From Bacillus sp. ISL-45 (lineage in GTDB: Bacteria > Bacillota > Bacilli > Bacillales > Cytobacillaceae): a stretch of 64,000 nt of DNA. Location: the NCBI RefSeq assembly GCF_018613195.1, contig NZ_JAGGQQ010000019.1, positions 1 to 64,000 of the forward strand. The letters run 5' to 3'. Below, piece by piece: positions 27,212 to 35,835 of this stretch (within the stretch, counting starts at the first letter, position 1; each line of letters opens with the position of its first letter). The notes below the pieces were generated by a model. The model was not told where the DNA came from. It searched no databases and saw only the letters and a list, made by a program, of their open reading frames with translations. The translations under genes were made by a program, and so were the position numbers.

Positions 27212-27514
27212 ATGAAAAAAAGAAATCTACTACTAGCTTTACCTTTAGGAGCAGGTTTGGTTTTGGGAGGCTGCGCAGAAGGTGCGCAGGAGGATACAGA
27301 GGAACCGAATACTGAAGAGGTTGAAGTAGAACACAATAAACTAGAATCAGAATCAAATGGGACGGAATCGAATGGAGAAGAAGGCAATACAGGAATGGAT
27401 GAAGAGGAACCAGATTTGGATGAAGAACCATCTGAAGAAGAAGGGAACGCTGGAATGGACGAAGAAGAGCCTGATCTGGATGAGGAACCTTCTGAAGAAG
27501 CAAACGGAAACTAA
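27212..27514 (+). CDS. Acidic lipoprotein with duplicated 20-residue repeat
   Basis: A 100-residue lipoprotein: signal peptide with lipobox LVLGGC (Cys at about residue 21), then an almost wholly acidic chain containing two copies of a GNxGMDEEEPDLDEEPSE unit. It should be anchored on the outer face of the membrane. ATG at 27212 follows AAAGGAGTGAAGTCATCT. It lies just upstream of the sortase island and resembles the small lipoprotein downstream of the sortase (same leader, acidic body), so the two are probably paralogues. Confidence 0.75.
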   Translation: MKKRNLLLALPLGAGLVLGGCAEGAQEDTEEPNTEEVEVEHNKLESESNGTESNGEEGNTGMDEEEPDLDEEPSEEEGNAGMDEEEPDLDEEPSEEANGN

Positions 27515-27538
27515 AGTTTGGTCATTTAAAATAAAAAA

Positions 27539-27576
27539 CCAGCGCCTATTGAATCTATAGGCGCTGTAATTTTTTA
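27539..27576 (+). terminator. Terminator after acidic lipoprotein
   Basis: GCGCCTAT pairs perfectly with ATAGGCGC over a seven-base loop, then ATTTTTT. Confidence 0.85.
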
Positions 27577-27625
27577 GGAACCTGGACAACTGATAACTGA
27601 TAACAGAAATGAAGGAGGCAAAATC

Positions 27626-28651
27626 ATGAAAAAAAAGGTTATTCCCTTTGCAGTAGTATCAACCTTAGTTTTTGCACCGCTAACTACGGGAGCAGTTGAA
27701 TATAATGACGTAAAAGAGCAATATCCAGCTACGACGTCATGGACAGAGGTGGACTGGAACAATTATCTTGAGGATAATTTTGGGTCACAATTAGATGATT
27801 ATGACACCATGAATGAATTGGAAGCTGATATTGGTGAACCAATAGATGTCAATCAACTAGCTGACGGTAATCTAGATCAGAATGTACTGGACATCATTGA
27901 AAGGTACAACATGGATGCCAGTGAACTTGCAGCATTCTTAGAGGAATACGACAACAAGGACAATATCCACTTTGCTGGCGATTTGGCAAAGGCCTTGGAT
28001 GAAGGTGGATTCGTTGACGAAAATGGTACAGACGATAGCAATGGGGGTGCTGGATCAGATAATAATGAGGACCTAGTTTCAGATAATGACAATGAAGGTA
28101 CTGATTCAAATCAAAACAGTGATGCTGCAGTTACAGATAATAACAATGAAGACAATACCACTAATGAAACTGATGCTAATAGCCAAAACGAAGATACAAC
28201 AACAGATACACTGGATGAAGCCCAGCTAGAGGAAACCTACCTGGTACCTCTGGGATGGACGGTTGATGAATTCAACCAATATTTAAGTGACAATTACGAA
28301 ACAGACCTGAATGATTACACTTTGTTTAAGGACCTGGAAGCTGAGGTTGGCCCGCTAATTACCGACGAGAACGAATTAGAACTAATTGAAGAATACGGGT
28401 TAACACCTGAAGAGTACGAAATCTTGTTGGCGGAATACGGGGAAAGTCCGGATGATTATTATTTCCTCAATGATCTGCGAGAGTCTCTAGACTATTATAC
28501 AAGCGATCAGCCTGAGGAAGCAGGGACAGAAAAGGGCGGTGACATGCCTGATACGGCCACAAATTCCCTTGCCTATGTTTTGCTAGGAGCCGGACTCATA
28601 ACGCTTGGCGGGATTACATTGAGAGCGCGTAAACGTTTCGGTGATAACTAA
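27626..28651 (+). CDS. Processed acidic surface protein, class D sortase substrate
   Basis: A 341-residue exported protein with a signal peptide (1-22), two copies of a domain of the type WTEVDWNNYLEDNFGSQLDDY...LEADIG (about 35-130 and 205-290), separated by an Asn/Asp-rich linker, and a C-terminal sorting signal: MPDTAT, a hydrophobic helix and the basic end RARKRF. This matches the acidic LPXTA-type surface protein family that travels with a dedicated sortase. The motif begins with Met instead of Leu. Its stop overlaps the sortase ATG, and the RBS of the sortase lies in its coding tail. Confidence 0.85.
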   Translation: MKKKVIPFAVVSTLVFAPLTTGAVEYNDVKEQYPATTSWTEVDWNNYLEDNFGSQLDDYDTMNELEADIGEPIDVNQLADGNLDQNVLDIIERYNMDASELAAFLEEYDNKDNIHFAGDLAKALDEGGFVDENGTDDSNGGAGSDNNEDLVSDNDNEGTDSNQNSDAAVTDNNNEDNTTNETDANSQNEDTTTDTLDEAQLEETYLVPLGWTVDEFNQYLSDNYETDLNDYTLFKDLEAEVGPLITDENELELIEEYGLTPEEYEILLAEYGESPDDYYFLNDLRESLDYYTSDQPEEAGTEKGGDMPDTATNSLAYVLLGAGLITLGGITLRARKRFGDN

Positions 28652-29271
28652 TGAGCAAAGGTAAAAAGAATGGTAAGCGGGAATGGATTGTTCCCGCTAT
28701 TGCCTTCTTCCTGATCATATCAGGTATGTATTTGGCAGGAACCCACGCATATAGCTGGGCAAAAGGTTTCATGGCCGTGGAGAAGGATAGTGATGGAGTA
28801 AGCATCAGGAATATGGAAAAACAAATGGATGGAAAATCAGGAAGTTCAAATCCCGAAAGACCTGAACAAGGTGAAAAGATTGGGGAAATTTCCATTCCAA
28901 AGCTGGGCATGTCCGTTCCGATCTACGAAGGAACCAATGAGGAAGAGCTTGGTAAAGGAGCCGGACATTACTCGAACAGTGTCATGCCAGGTGAAGAGAA
29001 TAACACCGTCATTTCAGGACATCGGGATACCGTCTTCCGCAGTCTGGAGAATGTCGGAGAAAATGATTTAGTTGAAGTCGAAACAGCCGAAGGAAAATAT
29101 ACCTATCGAATCGAAAAGGTCAGGATTGTCGATGCGGAAGATCCAACTGTTATCGTCCCGAAGCCTGAGGCAACCTTAACTTTAACAACCTGCTATCCAT
29201 TCACCTACATCGGTGATGCCCCTGAACGTTATGTACTAGTTGGAAACCTGATAGACTCATCGGAAAAATAA
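28651..29271 (+). CDS. Class D sortase
   Basis: A 206-residue sortase with an N-terminal membrane helix (12-35) and catalytic His124 (VISGHRDTV), Cys181 (TLTTCYPF) and Arg193 (ERYVLVG). The TLTTCYPFTYIG signature fits class D. It should cleave the MPDTA signal of the acidic protein encoded immediately upstream and attach it to the cell wall or process it. The genes overlap by one base, a strong sign of a substrate-enzyme pair. Confidence 0.9.
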   Translation: MSKGKKNGKREWIVPAIAFFLIISGMYLAGTHAYSWAKGFMAVEKDSDGVSIRNMEKQMDGKSGSSNPERPEQGEKIGEISIPKLGMSVPIYEGTNEEELGKGAGHYSNSVMPGEENNTVISGHRDTVFRSLENVGENDLVEVETAEGKYTYRIEKVRIVDAEDPTVIVPKPEATLTLTTCYPFTYIGDAPERYVLVGNLIDSSEK

Positions 29272-29291
29272 CTGATCATGGAGGGATTACC

Positions 29292-29492
29292 TTGAAAAAG
29301 AACTTACTGATCGCGGTCCCGCTTGGACTATCCCTTGTTCTTGGAGGATGTTCCGAAGGGCAGGACGAAAGAGTCCATGAAGAAGAACCAGCCGAAGACA
29401 GGCCAGTTGAAGATACTGATTCGGAATTTAATAATGATGATTATAAACTGGATGAAGAAGAAACAGCTAGTGACGAGGACGAGGAGTTGTAA
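29292..29492 (+). CDS. Small acidic lipoprotein
   Basis: A 66-residue lipoprotein with lipobox LVLGGC (Cys about 19) and a body of Glu/Asp-rich sequence ending DEDEEL. The TTG start follows GGAGGGATTACC. It lies 20 bases after the sortase stop and is the last gene of that operon, ending at the hairpin at 29537. Its leader closely resembles that of the acidic lipoprotein at 27212. Confidence 0.7.
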   Translation: MKKNLLIAVPLGLSLVLGGCSEGQDERVHEEEPAEDRPVEDTDSEFNNDDYKLDEEETASDEDEEL

Positions 29493-29536
29493 CCTGGCAT
29501 GCAAAGCAGTCTGTTGGTAAATCATTAAGCCAAGTT

Positions 29537-29571
29537 GGTCACCAATTATTCGGAATTGGTGACCTTTTTTT
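29537..29571 (+). terminator. Terminator of the sortase operon
   Basis: GGTCACCAATT pairs perfectly with AATTGGTGACC, followed by seven T. Confidence 0.92.
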
Positions 29572-29615
29572 ACTGGAGCATAGCGGTTTAGCTGCTTCGT
29601 GTCCTTTAAAGACGG

Positions 29616-30362
29616 TTAGTCTTCCAATAAATGATGAATCATCCTTGGTGTATTTTCGAAAAATTGTTTCATGATGCGATAATGATTCGTATCTTCGAGC
29701 TTTCTTTTAAAAATGCCTTCTTCACTGAACTCATAGATTGCTGCATCTGGATAGGCCATGATGATGGGAGAATGCGTGGCTATGATCAGCTGGGAGTTTT
29801 CATTGATAAGATCGTGAATTCTTGTCAGCATCGACATCTGCCGTAACGGAGAGAGAGCAGCTTCAGGTTCATCCAAAATATAAATGCCATTCCCGCGGAA
29901 ACGGTGAAGAAAGGTTGAGAAGAAAGCTTCTCCGTGTGACTGTTTGTGTAAGGACTCTCCGCCAAATGAATCAATAACCTTTGGGCCGATACCCTCACGA
30001 TCCAACTCTTCTATATTTGAAGCCACATTATAAAAGCTCTCGGCACGGAGGAAAAATCCATCCTGCGGTCTTTCTATTCCTTTCACAATCCGTAAATAAT
30101 CCCCCAAATCTGAATGGGAGTCATAGGTGGAAAAATTGAAATTATATGAACCGCCTTCAGGATTAAAACCAAGACCAACTGCAATAGCTTCAAGTAAAGT
30201 CGATTTTCCCATCCCATTCTCACCAATCAGAAAGGTGACCTTTGGGTGGAGTATCAGTTCGTCCAATGCTTTGAAGCTCGGGAGATTGAACGGATATTCC
30301 TGAAAAGAGGGCACATCATCTCTTTTGAGGCTGACACTTCTGACATATTGCCAATTCAACAT
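29616..30362 (-). CDS. AAA/ABC-type ATPase, predicted ATP-binding protein
   Basis: A 248-residue ATPase of the AAA_21/RecF-like type. Walker A is GENGMGKST (about 47-55), the signature-like region is SHGEAFF (about 149), Walker B is YILDEPEAAL (about 163-172) and the switch histidine follows in IIATHSPIIM. Single-gene relatives are annotated only as ATP-binding proteins and some OLD-like ones act in defence, but no nuclease partner is adjacent. The ATG at 30362 has only a weak upstream site. Confidence 0.82.
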   Translation of the reverse strand: MLNWQYVRSVSLKRDDVPSFQEYPFNLPSFKALDELILHPKVTFLIGENGMGKSTLLEAIAVGLGFNPEGGSYNFNFSTYDSHSDLGDYLRIVKGIERPQDGFFLRAESFYNVASNIEELDREGIGPKVIDSFGGESLHKQSHGEAFFSTFLHRFRGNGIYILDEPEAALSPLRQMSMLTRIHDLINENSQLIIATHSPIIMAYPDAAIYEFSEEGIFKRKLEDTNHYRIMKQFFENTPRMIHHLLED

Positions 30363-30445
30363 GGATTTACCGCCTGACGTTTCTTTTTTCTTTATTTTAT
30401 CATGAGCAAAATTGAAAATGGAAAAAATACTTGAAAATTACCAAT

Positions 30446-30495
30446 TCGCTATAAAAAAGGGAAACTCGCTATAAAAAAGATAAACTCGCTATAAA
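30446..30495. repeat. Three copies of a 20-bp direct repeat
   Basis: TCGCTATAAA recurs at 30446, 30466 and 30486 with near-identical spacers, an exact 20-base step (two helical turns). It lies in the intergenic region upstream of the minus-strand ATPase gene. Confidence 0.7.
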
Positions 30496-30573
30496 ACTGT
30501 CTTGCAGCATGATTAAGTTCTAAATCTAGATCGTAAAATTACGTTAGAAAGCAAGTACAAACCATTTTAGGAA

Positions 30574-30687
30574 GTGATTTTCATTTTTAGCGCGATAATA
30601 TTATTCATTTTGGCAGGATTAGCCGAAATTGGCGGAGGCTAAGGAGGAAAACCGTTTTATTGGCGAATAGGAGGGGGGCTGGCAACA
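30574..30687 (+). pseudogene. YnfA-family membrane protein remnant
   Basis: From the GTG at 30574 the frame reads a segment matching the N-terminal helix of YnfA/UPF0060 proteins (IILFILAGLAEIGGG), then TAA, then GGKPFYW and RIGGGLATM, which match the following conserved part. About nine residues and the rest of the family (normally some 108 residues) are missing, so this is a broken remnant. Confidence 0.6.
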
Positions 30688-30783
30688 ATGAACGAATTTA
30701 AGCACGTACATATATTGTTCGCGTTCACTTTAATCGTGCTTGGTGTCCAGGACCTGATAGTGAAAAGATCATTTTTTTCGTAA
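30688..30783 (+). CDS. Possible 31-aa membrane peptide
   Basis: An ATG preceded by AGGAGGGGGGCTGGCAACA opens a 31-residue frame with one hydrophobic helix (HILFAFTLIVLGVQDLIV) and a basic end. It is in frame with the YnfA remnant and could be part of it, or a separate small protein. Confidence 0.35.
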   Translation: MNEFKHVHILFAFTLIVLGVQDLIVKRSFFS

Positions 30784-30970
30784 TGCATCATCGAACTTGC
30801 CGCTTTGATTATAGTCCTTTCTCTCTCTTAGCTGGATACCTCCTATCCTGTTTTTTTTTCGTGAAATAGGGAAAAACATAGGTATCCCGATGCTTCTTTT
30901 TTGCATAATTTTAGCATTTCTGGGAAAATACAATATAGGGTATTTGAAAATAATGAAGGAGGCATACACA

Positions 30971-31204
30971 ATGAACGATATTACTGTTTACACTACAAAC
31001 ACTTGACCTTACTGCACAATGATGAAACAATTCCTTGAGGGTCAAGGATTAAACTACAAAGAAGTAAATGTCCAATACGATCAAGAGGCTGCGCAAAAAC
31101 TGGTTGAAGAAACCGGCCAGATGGGTGTGCCGCAAACAAAGGTGAATGGCAACTGGGTTCTCGGTTTTGACCCGGATACACTAATGCAGTATGTAAAAAA
31201 ATAA
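30971..31204 (+). CDS. Selenocysteine-containing glutaredoxin-like protein
   Basis: From the ATG at 30971 (after AATGAAGGAGGCATACACA) the frame encodes a 77-residue glutaredoxin/NrdH-type protein interrupted only by TGA at 31004-31006. The TGA replaces the first active-site cysteine: TNT-U12-P-Y-C15, where relatives have CPYC. The rest of the fold is intact, including the cis-proline motif MGVPQTKVNG and a terminal GFDPDTLMQYVKK. A hairpin CCTTGA/TCAAGG with loop GGG lies 26 bases downstream of the TGA and can serve as a bacterial SECIS. Conventional gene callers would report only the last 61 residues. The gene is monocistronic with a terminator at 31215. Confidence 0.88.
31033..31047 (+). 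promoter_or_regulatory. Candidate SECIS hairpin of the glutaredoxin
   Basis: CCTTGA, loop GGG, TCAAGG form a six-base-pair stem. The loop starts 33 bases after the UGA and has G in its first positions, within the usual spacing for bacterial SECIS elements. Confidence 0.6.
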
Positions 31205-31214
31205 TCTTAACCAG

Positions 31215-31241
31215 AAAAGGGGCTTACGCCTCTTTTTTTGT
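31215..31241 (+). terminator. Terminator after selenoglutaredoxin
   Basis: AAGGGGC and GCCTCTT pair around TTAC with one mismatch, then a T run. Confidence 0.75.
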
Positions 31242-31322
31242 TTTTGGCTCTATTCTCAAACTTTGTTGCTATTGACTACAAAAAAGGATTGAATGACCTA
31301 TTTTTATTCGAAAAGTTTCCTC

Positions 31323-31426
31323 TTTTGTGAGAAAAGAGCATGCAAACTTAATACCGACCTGCAAAATGGCTTACATTACATTAAAATCGGCTTTTAGGAT
31401 ATTATCAACAATCTTTACGAACAGTC
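31323..31426. repeat. Dispersed repeat copy A
   Basis: About 104 bases that are nearly identical to the reverse complement of 53084-53189 (shared blocks include ttttgtgagaaaagagcatg, caaacttaataccgacctgc and aaaatggcttacatta). No gene is contained. The adjoining 31258-31322 shares aaactttgttgct with copy C at 10885. The element fills the gap between the selenoglutaredoxin and the signal peptidase gene. Confidence 0.88.
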
Positions 31427-31528
31427 TTGTTTTTTCAGGAGCCTGCGAAAATTTAATCGAGAGGAAGGAATTCCAATGACGAATGTGGAATAAAATCCCA
31501 TAGAGACATTAGGAAAGGATGACGGGAT

Positions 31529-32074
31529 ATGGCAAAAGAGCGGAATGAGATTTGGGAATGGGTGAAGGCAATTCTAATTGCGATAATACTGGCTTTTGTT
31601 GTTCGAGCCTTTTTGATGACTCCGATTGAAGTAAAAGGGGCCTCTATGGAGCCAACTTTGCACAGCCAGGAAAGGATGTTCGTAACGAAAATCGGCGAAC
31701 CGAAACGATTTGATATAGTTGTTTTCCATGCAACCGAGGACACGGATTATATCAAGCGGGTCATTGGACTTCCTGGAGATCGGGTGGAATACAAAGATGA
31801 TGTACTTTATATAAATGGAAAGTCGTATGCTGAGCCCTATTTGGATGAAAACAAAAAGCAGGTTAATCATGGGCCACTAACCGGTTCGTTCACACTAAGC
31901 GAAACACCAGTTGGGAGTGATGTAGTTCCAGAAGGGCATATTTTTGTGCTGGGCGATAACAGAAGAGATAGCAGAGACAGCCGGCATATTGGAGCTGTTC
32001 CGATTGATAGTATAGTTGGAACAACAAAGTTTGTTTATTATCCTTTAAAAGAAATGAAGATAATTGGTGAGTAA
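31529..32074 (+). CDS. Type I signal peptidase (SipS/SipT-like)
   Basis: A 181-residue membrane signal peptidase that removes Sec/Tat signal peptides on the outer face. One N-terminal membrane helix (about 13-31), nucleophile Ser39 in GASMEPTL, general base Lys76 in YIKRVIGLPGD, and the box E motif VLGDNRRDSRDSR are all present. The ATG follows AAAGGATGACGGGAT. A terminator follows seven bases after the stop. Confidence 0.93.
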   Translation: MAKERNEIWEWVKAILIAIILAFVVRAFLMTPIEVKGASMEPTLHSQERMFVTKIGEPKRFDIVVFHATEDTDYIKRVIGLPGDRVEYKDDVLYINGKSYAEPYLDENKKQVNHGPLTGSFTLSETPVGSDVVPEGHIFVLGDNRRDSRDSRHIGAVPIDSIVGTTKFVYYPLKEMKIIGE

Positions 32075-32080
32075 CTAATT

Positions 32081-32110
32081 GCGTTGATCCACTGGATCAG
32101 CGCTTTTTTT
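32081..32110 (+). terminator. Terminator after signal peptidase gene
   Basis: GCGTTGATCC pairs with GGATCAGCGC (one wobble) around three bases, followed by seven T; it faces the broken gene on the other strand as well. Confidence 0.88.
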
Positions 32111-32117
32111 ATTCCTT

Positions 32118-32323
32118 TTGCTTATAAACATAGACTTTCTCCGCACTAAAACCATTTGAAAGGAATGGCTGACCCGCGAGAAATAAAGAAACCCTCCACT
32201 TCCGCAGTATGTTCGTAATAAAGCTTCAACCAGGGAATTGTAAAAATTTGTCCGATTAAGTGGAGGAAACCAGTTGTAAAAAGGAGGGAACCAAGAGCCA
32301 CTGCCCAGGCTTTTGAATGTCAT
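32118..32323 (-). pseudogene. Frameshifted small membrane protein gene
   Basis: After GCAGGAGGTGATTGA and ATG at 32311-32313 the annotated-looking frame is Trp/Pro-rich nonsense, but the next frame reads a plausible membrane protein (HSKAWAVALGSLLFTTGFLH, then LIGQIFTIPWLKLYYEHTAE, ending SAIPFKWF) and a third frame completes it with SAEKVYVYKQKE and a stop. One missing base after the start and one extra T in a TTTT run would restore a single frame of about 70 residues. The family was not recognised. Confidence 0.5.
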
Positions 32324-32685
32324 TCAATCACCTCCTGCTTTGTATATGTCTTACTTCGGAAAGATTGCAACCTTCTCTGCTTTGAGCAGAATGCCCTAAA
32401 GTGTTTAGCAGATAACCCTAGGTGTGAATAGTAAGATTTGGTATAATGAAAAAAAAACGGACGATAGGCAGGTAAAAGTGAACGCGCTCGATCGCATAAA
32501 TCTAAATAAATTCTTCAACAGGTAACCTAGTGGCTCCTTCCAAAGATTAATAGAAGAATCTCATTACAGACACTTTTATCAACAGGAAAAAGAGCTCTGC
32601 AGAACTGATACAGGATGGCTGGCTTCATTTTTTTGTCGAAAATCAAGGCGGCGGAAAAAAGACAGACAAATACGGGGGAAATATA
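32324..32685. other. Intergenic region with possible gene debris
   Basis: Short peptide-like stretches occur (NALDRINLNKFF near 32480 and IEESHYRHFYQQEKELC near 32550) separated by stops in several frames, which suggests a decayed gene, but I cannot name it. The STAS gene begins at the end of this region. Confidence 0.35.
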
Positions 32686-33426
32686 ATGTCTAGTGTAGTT
32701 CAATCAGAAATCTTTCTTTCTACAATGTTAAACTCGGTAACTGAGGCAGCAATGGCCCTTGACCCTCAATATAATGTGATATTTATTAATGATTTGGCAA
32801 AGGAAATTCTAGGTGTAAAGAATGATAATGTAAAAGGCAGAAACGTTTATGATGTTTGGCCGGATGCCCCAGACGATGTCCGTTTTGTAGAGAAAACAGT
32901 CAGGGATAAAGAAGAATATTATGTAAAGGCAATGCCTTATAAATGGGGAAAGTATGATAAATATTTGGATATCCGAACCTCCATTTTAGAACATAAATCA
33001 AAATTTATGGGTGCAGCGGTGTATTTCATGGACGTTACAGATACGATTTCCATCCAAAAGGAATTAAATGAACGAATTGATGAATTATCTGCTACGCTTA
33101 TTCCGCTAAAAAATAAGGTCGCCCTACTTCCAATTTATTGGGCTCCAGGGCAGTCAGGATTGAAACTCGAACGGACACTGAAACAAGTGACTGAAAAAAC
33201 AGTTAAATCGTTGATCATTGATTTATCAACTGTCAGAGAACCTGATGCAGAGTTTATAGAATCACTAAAAAAAGCCAAACAAGCCCTTGGATTGCTAGGA
33301 GTAGAAGTTTTAATTAGCGGTGTACGTCCAGAAATGGCAAGAAAATGGGTGGAAACCGAAACAGCTTTAGACGACTTAAAGTTTATAAACAATGTCATCA
33401 CAGGATTGAATAGATACATAGATTAA
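32686..33426 (+). CDS. PAS-STAS protein, RsbR-like
   Basis: A 246-residue protein with a PAS domain (about 10-120; FINDLAKEILGVKNDNVKGRN) followed by a STAS domain (about 140-246). The STAS part closely parallels RsbR: SLIIDLSTVREPDAEF and LLGVEVLISGVRPEMARKWVE. RsbR paralogues build stressosomes that control sigma-B through RsbS and RsbT. A serine sits at the usual phosphorylation position (DLS). ATG follows GGGGGAAATATA. It is a single gene with its own terminator, just upstream of a catalase that has a sigma-B-like promoter. Confidence 0.82.
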   Translation: MSSVVQSEIFLSTMLNSVTEAAMALDPQYNVIFINDLAKEILGVKNDNVKGRNVYDVWPDAPDDVRFVEKTVRDKEEYYVKAMPYKWGKYDKYLDIRTSILEHKSKFMGAAVYFMDVTDTISIQKELNERIDELSATLIPLKNKVALLPIYWAPGQSGLKLERTLKQVTEKTVKSLIIDLSTVREPDAEFIESLKKAKQALGLLGVEVLISGVRPEMARKWVETETALDDLKFINNVITGLNRYID

Positions 33427-33458
33427 AAGCGCAGGGAGTGAATCCGGCGCTTTTTTTC
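33425..33458 (+). terminator. Terminator after PAS-STAS gene
   Basis: AAAGCGC pairs with GCGCTTT over a 14-base loop, then a T run. Confidence 0.65.
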
Positions 33459-33507
33459 TCGAATTTTTTGGCCTGAGTGCAATATTCACAACTTGTTAAA
33501 AGAGCTC

Positions 33508-33533
33508 GTTTAGTTAATAGTTTATTAGGGTAT
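33508..33533 (+). promoter_or_regulatory. Sigma-B-type promoter ahead of the catalase
   Basis: GTTTAG, a 14-base spacer and GGGTAT match the Bacillus sigma-B consensus (GTTTAA-N13-15-GGGTAT) at all but one position. It lies about 240 bases upstream of the catalase start, leaving a long leader that contains an inverted repeat at 33658-33718. Confidence 0.6.
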
Positions 33534-33657
33534 AAACTGGGTGAAATGGAATTTTTTTATGAAGACTATATGGTTCCTTCTTAAAAGATGCCTTACATAC
33601 TGAAGAAAACAAAAATATATGGATTGTGAACCTGGGGAATCCGTTCACAAAGGTACA

Positions 33658-33718
33658 ACAATGTATCAACTTAATTATCCATATAGGTTGTAATGCATAT
33701 GGAATCCTGATACATTGT
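33658..33718. promoter_or_regulatory. Long inverted repeat in the catalase leader
   Basis: ACAATGTATCA and TGATACATTGT form perfect 11-base outer arms and ATCCATAT with ATATGGA form inner arms, so the region could fold into a hairpin of about 60 bases or be bound by a dimeric regulator. No T run follows, so it is not an ordinary terminator. Confidence 0.5.
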
Positions 33719-33776
33719 ATAAATTTCCCACACGGAGATATGATATGGTGGAAGAATTTAAGGAGGTTTTTTCAAA

Positions 33777-35435
33777 TTGGCTGAGAACATGGATAAATAC
33801 TCTTCAAGCGGAGATGACATGAAACGAGAGAAGCTGACGACACGCCAGGGGCATCCGGTTAGGGATAATCAAAATATCCGCACTGTTGGCAATCGAGGTC
33901 CGGCAACTCTTGAGAATTATCACTTTATCGAAAAAATTTCCCACTTCGACCGTGAAGAGGTACCTGAACGGGTGGTACACGCCCGTGGATCTGGTGCGTT
34001 CGGTTATTTTGAAACATACGGAAAAGTAGGCGATGAGCCTGTCGAGAAGTATACTCGTGCAAAAGTCTTTTCAGGTGCAGGAAAGAAAACACCTCTAATG
34101 GTCCGTTTCTCGACGGTTGCTGGAGCGAAGGATTCACCGGAAACGGCACGTGATCCTCGCGGCTTTGCGGTTAAAATGTATACAGAAGATGGCAACTGGG
34201 ATCTAGTCGGCAATAACCTGAAGATTTTCTTTATCCGAGATGCAATGAAGTTTCCTGATATGATTCATGCATTCAAAGCTGACCCGGCTTCTAATGTGCC
34301 AAATCCAGAGCGCATGTTTGACTTCGTCTCAAGAACACCTGAGGCTACACATATGATTACATTCCTATTCTCACCATGGGGTATTCCGGCTACATATCGC
34401 CACATGCAGGGTTCTGGTGTTAATACTTATAAATGGGTAAATGAAAAAGGTGAGGCAGTGCTGGTGAAATATCACTGGGAGCCGAAGCAAGGAATCCGCA
34501 ACCTGACACAAGAGGAAGCTAATGAAATTCAGGCGAAAAATGTAGGACATGCAACCCAGGATCTATATGAAGCGATTGAGCGTGGAGACTATCCAGAATG
34601 GGAGCTCTTTGTCCAGATCATGGAGGATGACTACCATCCAGAACTCGATTTTGATCCGCTCGATGATACAAAGCTTTGGCCAGAAGATCAATTCCCATGG
34701 CTGCCGGTAGGACGTATGGTTCTTGATCGCAATCCAGTTGATTTCCATTCTGAAATTGAGCAGGCTGCATTCGGTACTGGAGTTTTAGTTGATGGTATGG
34801 ACTTCTCGGATGATAAAATGCTGCAAGGACGCACTTTCTCATACTCTGATACACAGCGCTATCGTATTGGTGCTAATTACCTGAAGCTGCCGGTCAATGC
34901 CCCGAAAGCGCCAGTTCGCACTAACCAGCATCGAGGCCAGATGGATGTGCGTGATCCGAAAGAGTCAGGAGACAATCCACATATCAATTATGAGCCATCG
35001 ATGTTGGGAGGCTTTAAGGAAACGGGTAATGAAGGCCACCCGCCACATCAGCCATCCTATAATGCAGCGGTGATGAGCGCGCCAATTGACCGTCCGAATA
35101 ACTACGGACAAGCTGGACACACATATCGCAGCTTTGATGACTGGGAGCGCGATGAGTTGATCAATAACCTTTCAGACGCCCTTGCTGCATGCAACAAAAA
35201 GATCCAGGATGCGATGATTGAACACTTCACACAAGCTGATGAAGACTATGGCCGCCGCGTGAAGGAAGGAATCGAAATGCGCATGAAGGTACTAGGAGCA
35301 ATGGCTAAGGAAGACAAAGTTCCAGGCCGTGAATCTGGTAACTCTAAATATGGCCAGGGTGGACAAGGTTCATTAGCTGCCAATGAAGCAACAAAAGATG
35401 CTGTGAAGAAAAGTCACGAAACAGGTCCATATTAA
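33777..35435 (+). CDS. Heme catalase (small-subunit type)
   Basis: A 552-residue monofunctional catalase breaking down hydrogen peroxide. Catalytic His68 ([11 protein letters not shown]) and Asn146 (WDLVGNN) are present, and the distal-heme Tyr lies in [11 protein letters not shown]. The length and the C-terminal [20 protein letters not shown] tail suggest the KatX/KatE-like group of Bacillus rather than vegetative KatA. The TTG at 33777 follows AAGGAGG at ten bases. The sigma-B-like promoter upstream and the flanking RsbR-like genes suggest general-stress control, which is inference. Confidence 0.93.
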   Translation: MAENMDKYSSSGDDMKREKLTTRQGHPVRDNQNIRTVGNRGPATLENYHFIEKISHFDREEVPERVVHARGSGAFGYFETYGKVGDEPVEKYTRAKVFSGAGKKTPLMVRFSTVAGAKDSPETARDPRGFAVKMYTEDGNWDLVGNNLKIFFIRDAMKFPDMIHAFKADPASNVPNPERMFDFVSRTPEATHMITFLFSPWGIPATYRHMQGSGVNTYKWVNEKGEAVLVKYHWEPKQGIRNLTQEEANEIQAKNVGHATQDLYEAIERGDYPEWELFVQIMEDDYHPELDFDPLDDTKLWPEDQFPWLPVGRMVLDRNPVDFHSEIEQAAFGTGVLVDGMDFSDDKMLQGRTFSYSDTQRYRIGANYLKLPVNAPKAPVRTNQHRGQMDVRDPKESGDNPHINYEPSMLGGFKETGNEGHPPHQPSYNAAVMSAPIDRPNNYGQAGHTYRSFDDWERDELINNLSDALAACNKKIQDAMIEHFTQADEDYGRRVKEGIEMRMKVLGAMAKEDKVPGRESGNSKYGQGGQGSLAANEATKDAVKKSHETGPY

Positions 35436-35522
35436 TGTTAATTGGAAATTGGCTGCATGGAGTTTTGTCTCTTTGCAGCCTTTTCATTTTATTCAGTTTC
35501 TTAGAGAATGGAGTATTCCCCA

Positions 35523-35633
35523 TTAAATAATCGGGTAATACTGCTCATAGCGCGGGTAGGTGTAATAAGGCTGGACACCGCTCATTCCATCGAGTTTTTC
35601 GGGAGACCAGGTAGCTTTGGCTGGAAATCCCAT
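35523..35633 (-). CDS. Possible 36-aa Tyr/Pro-rich peptide or gene remnant
   Basis: The minus strand encodes a 36-residue frame beginning MGFPAKATWSPEKLDGMSG and ending PRYEQYYPII. The reading stays protein-like a further 12 codons upstream of the ATG (NSWPCRS), with no ribosome site, so this looks like the C-terminal remnant of a longer gene or a small tyrosine-rich coat-type peptide. Confidence 0.3.
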   Translation of the reverse strand: MGFPAKATWSPEKLDGMSGVQPYYTYPRYEQYYPII

Positions 35634-35758
35634 GGACCGGCAAGGCCAGCTATTTGAGATAGCACCAACCTTTGTTTACCTGGAATCAGGCGATTAACGT
35701 TTCGTAACAGGGCAAACCCTCCACGTGAACGGCGGCCAGGTAACAGGGTCTTGAAGTA

Positions 35759-35790
35759 AGCATGGGATTCCTCTCATGCTTTTTTTTTAA
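35759..35790 (+). terminator. Orphan terminator
   Basis: AGCATG-GGA and TC-CATGCT pair around a short loop, followed by nine T. No gene ends upstream within 300 bases on this strand, so it may terminate the catalase transcript late or an unannotated RNA. Confidence 0.75.
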
Positions 35791-35835
35791 TAAAAGGCTA
35801 GTTTTAATTGGTTGTTGCACTTCGTACATGGATGG

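Noticed and set aside
33600-33776. PerR box upstream of the catalase
   Set aside because: No good match to TTATAATNATTATAA was seen; the sigma-B-like element is the better-supported signal.
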